Assembly: GCA_022820725.1 (NCBI GenBank)
Contig: JAJEFA010000007.1
Location: 62,001 to 126,000, forward strand
DNA: 64,000 nt
Reading direction: 5' to 3'
Origin: Candidatus Binatia bacterium
Lineage (GTDB): Bacteria; Desulfobacterota; Binatia; Bin18
Below the pieces are notes generated by a model that saw only the letters and a list, made by a program, of their open reading frames with translations, did not search any database and was not told the origin of the DNA. This document shows, piece by piece, positions 17,714 to 24,730 of this stretch; position 1 is the stretch's first letter, and each line of letters begins with the position of its first letter. Both the position numbers and the translations under genes were made by a program.

Positions 17714-18867
17714 GTAGAGGCATACCTCCGACAGGAGACCCACCCAACGAAGACCCCCCCGCTCTGGGCACGCTACCCGAGACGCTGCTCACGCGCACGC
17801 TTGAGCTGTGTCGGTTAGCCAAGGAGGCCGGGCTCGGCGTAACCCCGGGCCGAGTCATTGATGTCGCCCGCTCCCTAGGCGGTATTCAGTTTGACAATGA
17901 GGACGACTTCCGCCTCACCCTGCGGACGAACCTGGCCAGTAGTCAAATAGAAGAACAGAGATTTGATCGGGTGTTCAACACCTACTGGTACGGAGCAGCG
18001 GAGAACGAAGGCTACCGCCTGGGGGTACAGACCGAGTTGCTCCGCGGAAACTTTGATCAAGGCATCCAGGAGGCGCACCAGGATATTATTGGCCAGCTTG
18101 AAGACAGCAGCGCGCAGGAAACCCACCGAGACCTGAACCTGACGGCGCGCTGGGACGAGGAGGCGCCACCCATCGAACAGACCGTCCGTGCCCTGGCCAA
18201 GCGTCTCGCCACGCGTCCCAGCCGGCGGCTCAGACCGTCCCCACGGGGCCAGCGGATAGACCTGCGCCGCTCACTCCGGCGTAATATGCGGCACGGCATG
18301 GATATGCTGGAACTCGCCCGTGTCCACCGCCGGGTGCGCAAGACCCGCCTCGTCCTGCTGTGCGACGTGAGTGGGTCCATGGATGCGTTTAATCCGTTTC
18401 TTTTGCAGCTCATGCTGGGGATTCAGAAGGAACTCAAGAATGCGCGCACCGTCGTTTTCAGCACGACCGTCACCGAAATCACGTCTGTATTGCGGCGACG
18501 CTCTGTGCAGCAAACCTTACAGCAGGTTGGTGAGACGGTCCGGCACTGGTCCGGCGGCACGGATATCGGCGGAGCACTCACCAAGTTGAACCGGAGTGTC
18601 CTGCGTGAAGGCTCGACCCGCTCAACGGTGGCCATTATTATCAGCGACGGATACGACAGCGGCCGCACCGAGATCATCGGACGTGAGATGCGCGCCCTGC
18701 GGCGACGCGTGCGCACCGTGGTCTGGATCAACCCCATGTACGGGGCCTCAAGCTTTGAACTGCGCGCCCAAGGCATGAAGGCCGCCCGGCCCTATATCGA
18801 CCATTTTTTGCCGGCGTATAACGCCCAATCGTTACAGGTCTTGGTGCGCGAGCTGGCGCGGGTCTGA
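17710..18867 (+). CDS. VWA-domain protein, CoxE-like
   Basis: The 385-residue protein starts at a GTG overlapping the ATPase stop (GTGA), so translation is probably coupled. The N-terminal half is helical and charged. The C-terminal half is a von Willebrand A domain with MIDAS motif LLCDVSGSMDAF (D219, S221, S223), WSGGTDIGGAL (threonine ligand) and IIISDGYDSG. CoxE-type proteins work with MoxR ATPases in metal-cofactor maturation. The client is unknown. Confidence 0.9.
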   Translation: MSRGIPPTGDPPNEDPPALGTLPETLLTRTLELCRLAKEAGLGVTPGRVIDVARSLGGIQFDNEDDFRLTLRTNLASSQIEEQRFDRVFNTYWYGAAENEGYRLGVQTELLRGNFDQGIQEAHQDIIGQLEDSSAQETHRDLNLTARWDEEAPPIEQTVRALAKRLATRPSRRLRPSPRGQRIDLRRSLRRNMRHGMDMLELARVHRRVRKTRLVLLCDVSGSMDAFNPFLLQLMLGIQKELKNARTVVFSTTVTEITSVLRRRSVQQTLQQVGETVRHWSGGTDIGGALTKLNRSVLREGSTRSTVAIIISDGYDSGRTEIIGREMRALRRRVRTVVWINPMYGASSFELRAQGMKAARPYIDHFLPAYNAQSLQVLVRELARV

Positions 18868-19013
18868 AGGATGAAGAGAGGCCAGCCAAAAGGCTCCCGG
18901 CAGGCTAAGACACGGGAACCTCGACTGGCCTGAGTCATCGCACAGGCCGGAACCCTTGACAAACTCGACCCTGCCCGATTAGTCAAGTGGCAGTTTTTCC
19001 GAAGCGAGGGGAT

Positions 19014-19811
19014 ATGCCAACCAAGTATGTTGATGTTGACGGCTATGCGGTGCATTACTTTCACACCGGCCAGACAACGCTACCGCCGGTTGTTCCTGAT
19101 GTCAGCAAAGGCAAGCTCTTTTTATATGTCCACGGGGCGGGCAGTAACGGCCATTTCGCCCACAAGATGCTGGATATGCTCTCGGCCGCCCACAGCCCGC
19201 TCGCCTTCGACTTTCCCGGCCACGGGCGTTCGAGCGGAACGGAAAGCCTCAAAAGCGTGGCCGCTTATAGCGACTTCACCTATAGTCTGTGGCAGGCGTT
19301 AGGTGTGCGCCCGGTGGTCATCGTTGGCCATTCCATGGGCGGCGCCATCGCCATGGACCTGGCCCTGCGCCATGCGGATATGGTTGAGGGCGTAGTCCTG
19401 ACCTGCACGGCGGCGAAATTCAACATCTCGGATGAGCTTCTCGGTACCTGGCAGGCAGTGATGAAAGGCCGCCAGGGACAGCCCTTCACCAAGGTATCGT
19501 GCTCACCTCAGACGCCGCAGGAGATTATCCAAGAAGGCTGGATGGAGCAGATCAAGACCGACCCGCGCGTCCGCTACTTTGATTTGCTGGCCTGCCAGCA
19601 GGTCGACCTGAGAGCGCAGCTAGCACAGATCGACCGACCCACGCTGGTGCTGGCCGGAGCGGACGACGCCACCACGCCAGTTGCTCAGGCAGAAGAGTTG
19701 CGGGACCATATTCCGAATGCACAACTGGCTGTCATTCCTGAGGCCGGACACTGGTTGCCACTCGAAAAACCGCAGGCCGCCTGCGATGCCATTCAGGCGT
19801 TCTTCAACTAA
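19014..19811 (+). CDS. alpha/beta hydrolase
   Basis: The 265-residue alpha/beta hydrolase has the oxyanion region LYVHGAGSNGH, nucleophile elbow GHSMGG (S107), an acid residue in LAGADDATTP (about D216) and histidine in IPEAGHWLPLE (about H245). ATG 19014 follows GAGGGGAT. It is the first gene of a six-gene same-strand run leading through thiolase, DUF35, PHP and two MaoC proteins, so a CoA-ester or ester hydrolysis step in that pathway is plausible. The substrate is unknown. Confidence 0.9.
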   Translation: MPTKYVDVDGYAVHYFHTGQTTLPPVVPDVSKGKLFLYVHGAGSNGHFAHKMLDMLSAAHSPLAFDFPGHGRSSGTESLKSVAAYSDFTYSLWQALGVRPVVIVGHSMGGAIAMDLALRHADMVEGVVLTCTAAKFNISDELLGTWQAVMKGRQGQPFTKVSCSPQTPQEIIQEGWMEQIKTDPRVRYFDLLACQQVDLRAQLAQIDRPTLVLAGADDATTPVAQAEELRDHIPNAQLAVIPEAGHWLPLEKPQAACDAIQAFFN

Positions 19812-19822
19812 AGAGGAATAGT

Positions 19823-20971
19823 ATGAGTATCAGTCGAAAAGCCGCGCTGGCCGGTGTCTACGAGCACCCGCTCCGTTGGGCTCCGCATAAAACCCAATAC
19901 CAGATCATGGCCGAAAGCGCCCGAGGCGCCCTGGACGATGCCGGGCTGGGTATAAAAGATGTCAACGGCCTGTTTACCTCGGGTGTGGGCGGGATGGGCA
20001 TTATCGCTCTGGCCGAGCACCTGAATCTCAACCCCGATTTCCTGGACTCCAACTCGATTGGGGGCTCGTCTTTTGTTTCGCATACGGCCCATGCCGCGGC
20101 GGCGATTGCTGCAGGTTACTGCGATGTTGCCATGATTCTGTACGGCAGCAAATGGTCCTCGGACCGTTTTGCCATTGGCACCGGCGGCGGCGGGAGTGGC
20201 GATCCACCCGAACAGTTTGAAGGCTGCTACGGCCCGACAACTGTTGGTGACTATGCCCTGGCCGCACAGCGTCATATGTACGAATTCGGCACAACCAGCG
20301 AGCAACTGGCCGAGATTGCCGTGACCACGCGCAAACATGCGTCGCTGAATCTGCACGCAAAGTTCCGCGATCTGATTAGCGTCGACGATGTCTTGGCCTC
20401 ACGCGAGGTGTCCTCACCGCTGCACCTCCTGGACTGCTGCATGATCTCCGATGGCGGTGGCGCCCTGGTTGTCACCTCTGCTGAACGGGCACGCGATCTC
20501 AGAAAGAAGCCCGTCTATCTCCTGAGCGCGGCGGAGTCCTGCGCCCATACCAGTGCCGGGGTGCGCGATATTACCGACGCGGCGGCCAAGCAGTCTGGCC
20601 CGAAAGCCATGGCGCGGGCCGGGGTGAGTCATAGCGACTTTGATATGGCCATGATTTATGACTCCTTCACCATTACCGTGTGCATCACCCTTGAAAGCCT
20701 GGGGTTTTGTCAAAAAGGAGAAGGCGGGTCGTATGTCCAGAACGGTCGTATTGGCCTGGGCGGTGAACTCCCGATCAATACCGACGGCGGCGGGTTGTCC
20801 TCCAACCACCCCGGTATGCGCGGAATTTTTTTGGTGATCGAGGCGGTCAAGCAGTTGCGGGGCGAGTGTGGAGAGCGCCAGGTCAAGGATTGTGAACTCG
20901 CCTTTTGTCATGGAACAGGCGGAACGCTCGGGCTCCGGCACAGCGGAGCCTCTCTGGTCCTCGGCGTATAG
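19823..20971 (+). CDS. thiolase-like protein (SCPx/Ltp2-type)
   Basis: The 382-residue protein has the thiolase fold. The usual nucleophilic cysteine region reads SIGGSSFVSHTAHAA, and the later motif is MIYDSFTITVCITLESLGFC followed by QKGEGGSYV, with HGTGG near the C-terminus. This pattern matches the lipid-transfer-protein/Ltp2 branch. Those members partner with a DUF35 protein and can catalyse retro-aldol cleavage of hydroxyacyl-CoAs rather than Claisen thiolysis. The DUF35 gene follows 27 bases downstream. The aldolase role is inferred. Confidence 0.85.
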   Translation: MSISRKAALAGVYEHPLRWAPHKTQYQIMAESARGALDDAGLGIKDVNGLFTSGVGGMGIIALAEHLNLNPDFLDSNSIGGSSFVSHTAHAAAAIAAGYCDVAMILYGSKWSSDRFAIGTGGGGSGDPPEQFEGCYGPTTVGDYALAAQRHMYEFGTTSEQLAEIAVTTRKHASLNLHAKFRDLISVDDVLASREVSSPLHLLDCCMISDGGGALVVTSAERARDLRKKPVYLLSAAESCAHTSAGVRDITDAAAKQSGPKAMARAGVSHSDFDMAMIYDSFTITVCITLESLGFCQKGEGGSYVQNGRIGLGGELPINTDGGGLSSNHPGMRGIFLVIEAVKQLRGECGERQVKDCELAFCHGTGGTLGLRHSGASLVLGV

Positions 20972-20998
20972 CTGCGGTCCAGTAACGAGGAAGTAATT

Positions 20999-21421
20999 AT
21001 GGCTGATGAAAAAAAGAAACCGAACCGTCCGGTCCCCCGGGTAGATGAAGAGTCGCGGCCTTTCTGGGAAGCCTGCGCCCGGCACGAGCTGTATGTCCAG
21101 AAATGTCTGCCGTGTGGAACGGTCTTTTACTATCCGCGCGCCTTTTGCCCGGAAGACCTGTCGCAGGACTTTGAGTGGCTGCGCTGTAGCGGCAAAGGGA
21201 CCGTCTATACCTTTACGATTACCCGTCAGAATCAAAGTTCAGGCTTTCGCAACAAAGTGCCCTATGTCATGGCCTATGTCGAGTTGGAAGAAGGGGTGCG
21301 GCTGCTGACCAATATCGTGGGTTGTGACCCGGAGAGCGTCACTATCGGTATGCCGGTCGAAGTCACCTTCGAGGACGTGACGCCGGATGTCTCGGTGCCG
21401 CTGTTCAAGCCTGCCTCATAG
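20999..21421 (+). CDS. Zn-ribbon OB-fold (DUF35) protein
   Basis: The 140-residue protein has the rubredoxin-like zinc ribbon (KCLPCGTVFYYPRAFCP, near 35-51) and an OB-fold with GKGTVYTFTITRQN. DUF35 proteins form complexes with thiolase-like partners; in actinobacterial steroid degradation the partner is the Ltp2 aldolase. The upstream thiolase-like gene is the probable partner. ATG 20999 follows AACGAGGAAG. Confidence 0.88.
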   Translation: MADEKKKPNRPVPRVDEESRPFWEACARHELYVQKCLPCGTVFYYPRAFCPEDLSQDFEWLRCSGKGTVYTFTITRQNQSSGFRNKVPYVMAYVELEEGVRLLTNIVGCDPESVTIGMPVEVTFEDVTPDVSVPLFKPAS

Positions 21422-21426
21422 GCCAT

Positions 21427-21461
21427 TGGGTGTGTTGGGTCAATTGACCCAATTGACTCAA
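21427..21461. repeat. TTGGGTCAATTGACCC-type microrepeat
   Basis: Short alternating TTGGGT, CAATTGACCC and AATTGACTCA units in the spacer before the PHP gene include the palindrome GGGTCAATTGACCC. Similar GACTCA/GACCCA-rich stretches occur before the decarboxylase gene (27571-27618) and the HIBADH-like gene (47462-47537). Confidence 0.55.
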
Positions 21462-21562
21462 ATCGTTCGCTTCTGGCACTATAGACAGTTCACAACCAGA
21501 AAAACTGCTTCGACAAAAGGAGATAAAAAAGCCGGCTTTGCGCGCCGGTTCTCAGATAGACC

Positions 21563-22240
21563 ATGGCACGGGTAATTGACCTCCACCTTCACTCTGAAGC
21601 CTCGGACGACAGCCGTGCACCGGTTGAGGCTTACCTCAAGTGGCTGGCCCGCAAGCGAGACGAACGGCCGCTGGACGGTATCGTGCTGACCGAGCACCGC
21701 CAATTTGACACCCAGAGTGACTACCGGGCGCTTGAGGACAAGTATGGCATGCTGATCCTCAAAGCCTCTGAGGTCGAAACCGAGTACGGGCATGTCCTTG
21801 TGTATGGGGTCAACGACGCGATGCTGCAACGTTTCGACTTCTCCAATGTCCGGCTGCGAGCCCAAGAGTTGATTGACGAAGTAGCACGCATGGGCGGTGT
21901 AGCCATGCCGTGTCACCCAGGTCGGCCCACTATTGGTTTGATCGAGCACTATGAAAACCGCCCTCCGCTTGAGGGGGTTGTTGGCGTCGAAGCCCTGAAC
22001 GGCGGAAGCAAAAAAGGCGAGAACGAGCGCGTTGCTGAGCTTATCGATACGTATGGCTACCACGCGTTTGGGGGGAGCGATGCCCATCTGGTGAGCTTTG
22101 TCGGGATTTGCGCCACAGAGTTTGAGAAAGATATTACGAATACGGAAGAGTTGGTGGAGGCGCTGCGAGCGGGTGGCTACCGACCGGTTGATTTTCGTGT
22201 CCGGCGCGCCCCGGCCCAGCCGGCATCCAGTGGGACCTAG
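21563..22240 (+). CDS. PHP-domain metal-dependent phosphoesterase
   Basis: The 225-residue PHP-fold protein has metal-binding histidines in VIDLHLHSEASDDS (H8, H10), VLTEHRQFD, MPCHPGRPT and the late GGSDAHL motif. PHP proteins hydrolyse phosphoesters using two or three metals. Many small ones act on nucleotides or 5'-phosphates; the substrate here is unknown. The gene sits inside the acyl-CoA cassette, and its role there is unclear. Confidence 0.9.
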   Translation: MARVIDLHLHSEASDDSRAPVEAYLKWLARKRDERPLDGIVLTEHRQFDTQSDYRALEDKYGMLILKASEVETEYGHVLVYGVNDAMLQRFDFSNVRLRAQELIDEVARMGGVAMPCHPGRPTIGLIEHYENRPPLEGVVGVEALNGGSKKGENERVAELIDTYGYHAFGGSDAHLVSFVGICATEFEKDITNTEELVEALRAGGYRPVDFRVRRAPAQPASSGT

Positions 22241-22251
22241 GAGAGACGCGC

Positions 22252-22695
22252 ATGGCGCTTGAATTTGATCGGTCCATTTTAGGCCAGGTATTCGACGAAA
22301 CGGACTTTCCGCCGGTTGAGAAAACCGACCTCTTACAATTTGCGGACGCGCTGGGGGAGACCAACCCGCTCTACACCGATGAAGACGCAGCGATGCATGG
22401 GCCCTATGGCGGTCTGGTGGCGGCTCCGACCTATGTGACACGGCTCCGACCCAAAAAAATGACACCCGAGCATATGCCGCGCTTCGGTAAGGTCGGTTTT
22501 GACGGCGGACGTGATGTTGAAATTTTTGCCCCAGTCCGGCCGGGTGACAGGCTGAAAATGGTCAGCACCATACATGATATTTACGAGAAAACCGGGCGCA
22601 GTGGCTCTATGTATTTCATCGTTCTGCGGAATGAGATCACAAACCAGGACGGCCAGAAGGTTGCCATTGTTGACCATAGGATTATGCAGCGATGA
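22252..22695 (+). CDS. MaoC-like dehydratase, FAS1-type N-terminal half (subunit 1)
   Basis: The 147-residue hot-dog-fold protein resembles the MaoC_dehydrat_N family (GETNPLYTDEDAAMHGPYGG, VAAPTYVTRL, VRPGDRLKMVSTIHDIYEKTG). Such small proteins usually pair with a second MaoC subunit to hydrate bulky enoyl-CoAs. The partner starts 4 bases before this gene's end. GGAGAG precedes the ATG. Confidence 0.88.
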   Translation: MALEFDRSILGQVFDETDFPPVEKTDLLQFADALGETNPLYTDEDAAMHGPYGGLVAAPTYVTRLRPKKMTPEHMPRFGKVGFDGGRDVEIFAPVRPGDRLKMVSTIHDIYEKTGRSGSMYFIVLRNEITNQDGQKVAIVDHRIMQR

Positions 22696-23114
22696 AAACA
22701 CTCTATTTTGAAGAGGTCGAAGAGGGCGACGAGTTGCCGCCTATCGACCTGCTCCTGACCAAGGACTTTGTCCGCAAGTACGCCAAGACGGCCGGCATGG
22801 ATTTTCCACGGTTCACGGACGACGAAGGGGCACGTCAGGAGGGGCTGCCGGGCATGATCGCACCTGGGGTCTTAAGTATGGGGCTGCTGGCCCGGCTGAT
22901 CGGTGAGTGGAACCAAGCGGCGCAGATCACCCGGATCGGTACGACGTTCCGCAGCCCGGTCCTGCCTGACTGTGCGATCCATTTGCTGGGCTTTGTCACC
23001 CAAAAGGATACGGAGCGACATACGGCTGAGTGTGATATCTGGATGGAGAACGATGATGGAGAACGCTGGGTCATTGGCACGGCGACCGTTCTGCTGCCAA
23101 CCCGGAACTCCTAG
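22692..23114 (+). CDS. MaoC-like dehydratase (subunit 2)
   Basis: The 140-residue hot-dog-fold protein overlaps the preceding gene by ATGA. It contains DLLLTKDFVRKYAKTAGMDF and IAPGVLSMGLLARLIGEW. The hydratase-2 signature aspartate/histidine motif is not obvious. In heterodimeric MaoC hydratases one subunit carries the active site, so the division of labour here is open. With the thiolase/DUF35 pair it could hydrate an enoyl-CoA before aldol cleavage. Confidence 0.85.
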   Translation: MKTLYFEEVEEGDELPPIDLLLTKDFVRKYAKTAGMDFPRFTDDEGARQEGLPGMIAPGVLSMGLLARLIGEWNQAAQITRIGTTFRSPVLPDCAIHLLGFVTQKDTERHTAECDIWMENDDGERWVIGTATVLLPTRNS

Positions 23115-23132
23115 TATTCAGAGAGTGGAACA

Positions 23133-23900
23133 ATGCAAAAAAGACGACTTGGCTACGTTATGGTTCTCTGTCTGGTCAGTGTCCTCGGGCTTGGCCTGCA
23201 TGCGCCAATAGCTTTTGCTCAGAATGGAGCAATGCAGCAGGGGCTGGATGACTCACTGGACATGCTTGACAGTCCCACCCAGGTATACGAACCGTCTGTT
23301 TTTGAACCCTTTAATGAGAAGATGTTCTCCTTCAACATCTGGATGGATGAACATATCCTCCGACCGGTTGCCCGTTCCTATGCCGGGGCCGTACCGGAGC
23401 CTGCGCGGCTCAGCGTGCGCCGTTTTTTCCATAATATCGGGGTTGTGCCGCGCTTCGCCAATAGCCTCTTTCAGCTCAAGCTGGACGGTGCGGCGCGGGA
23501 AGCCGGACGCTTTGTGATTAATACGACGATTGGCGGTTTCGGCTTTTTCGATGTGGCCAAAAACAAGTTCGGGCTCGAAATCAGCGAAGAAGACTTTGGT
23601 CAAACGCTCGGAACCTATGGCGTGGGGTCGGGCCCGTATCTGGTATTGCCCTTTATCGGACCTTCCACGGTGCGTGACGCCATTGGCCGGGTGGCTGACG
23701 GAGCTATGGACCCGAAGACCTATTTTTTATCCACGGTCGAAGTCACGGCAACGGATACGGGCACAGTAGTCACCAATGCGGTCAACGAACGCTCCCTCAA
23801 TCTTGAACTCTTCGAGAGTGTGGATCGCTACTCTCTTGATATGTATAGCGCAGTGCAAGACTTCTATATGCAAAACCGGGAGAGGCAGATCGCAGAATAA
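23133..23900 (+). CDS. mlaA: MlaA/VacJ-family outer-membrane lipid-transport protein
   Basis: The 255-residue MlaA family protein has the core YEPSVFEPFNEKMFSFN, then VRRFFHNIGVVPRFANSLF and GPYLVLPFIGPSTVRDAIG. MlaA removes phospholipids from the outer-membrane outer leaflet. Most homologues are lipoproteins. Here the leader (LGYVMVLCLVSVLGLGL, cleavage near AFA-QN) shows a signal-peptidase-I type end without a lipobox cysteine. It heads a run with the MlaC-like and HpnN genes, which suggests outer-membrane lipid or hopanoid trafficking. Confidence 0.93.
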   Translation: MQKRRLGYVMVLCLVSVLGLGLHAPIAFAQNGAMQQGLDDSLDMLDSPTQVYEPSVFEPFNEKMFSFNIWMDEHILRPVARSYAGAVPEPARLSVRRFFHNIGVVPRFANSLFQLKLDGAAREAGRFVINTTIGGFGFFDVAKNKFGLEISEEDFGQTLGTYGVGSGPYLVLPFIGPSTVRDAIGRVADGAMDPKTYFLSTVEVTATDTGTVVTNAVNERSLNLELFESVDRYSLDMYSAVQDFYMQNRERQIAE

Positions 23901-23959
23901 GCCTCTGGCCTCTTGCAAACACCAGGAAAACAGCGACTGGCATATCGAGGAGTTTGGTC

Positions 23960-24550
23960 GTGGTCAAAACTCTCCTTTTGGTGGTAGGTCTCCTTTTTCC
24001 TCAGCTCGGCTGGGCCGATTCTCCAGCGGAGGTAACCAAACGGCTGATTTCTACCATGCAGTCGTGTGGTCAGGACTTTGGTTCGCCCTCCGCTCCCTCG
24101 CAGTGCTCCAATGAAGAGATCGAAAAAAACCTGGCTATTGCTCAATTGTCGCGCTGGCTGATGGGGCCGCACTGGGACACTCTTGGCCAAGAGAAGCAGG
24201 CTGATTTCGTTAACCTCCTCACACGCCTGCTACGCGAGCTGGCCTATCCCAGAGCATCGGAATTTCTGGCTGACACGCAGTTCGAATACGGCGACACGCA
24301 TCAGCAAGGGAATGAGGCCCTGACCGAGGTCTCGGTCGTAAATCCAGATGAAGGGCGGGTGACCATCGGTTTTCGGCTCAATCAGTCGGAGGGCGTATGG
24401 AAGATCTGGGACGTCCGGCTCGACGGGGTCAGTATGGCCAGCAACTTGCGCAAACAAGTGCAATCGCTCATGTCCAAACAGTCCTACGAAGAGTTGGTGA
24501 AGCGGATGCAGCAGACAATTGCGAACGCCAAGACAGACGAGGCCGGATAA
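23960..24550 (+). CDS. MlaC/Ttg2D-family periplasmic lipid-binding protein (HpnM-like)
   Basis: The 196-residue protein has a signal peptide (VKTLLLVVGLLFPQLGWA) and MlaC features such as LLTRLLRELAYPRASEFL and VWKIWDVRLDGVSMASNLR. GTG 23960 is preferred because GAGGAG lies 7 bases upstream; TTG 23954 is too close. MlaC proteins shuttle lipids across the periplasm. HpnM is the hopanoid-associated member, and its place before hpnN supports that naming. Confidence 0.88.
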   Translation: MVKTLLLVVGLLFPQLGWADSPAEVTKRLISTMQSCGQDFGSPSAPSQCSNEEIEKNLAIAQLSRWLMGPHWDTLGQEKQADFVNLLTRLLRELAYPRASEFLADTQFEYGDTHQQGNEALTEVSVVNPDEGRVTIGFRLNQSEGVWKIWDVRLDGVSMASNLRKQVQSLMSKQSYEELVKRMQQTIANAKTDEAG

Positions 24551-24730
24551 CAGCGGACCGCTCAGACTCTCTCCCACGCTTGAGTAACCGCCATGGCTAG
24601 GATAGGCTGCCCGACTCAACCGAGGACTGGCAAGACCTGTGCCGGGTGTGGGGGACGTTGGCAGATATCGTGCCCCATCCTCCTAGCATACATACGCTCT
24701 CCGTCCTGTCCGTTCCCGCGTGCTTTGTGA

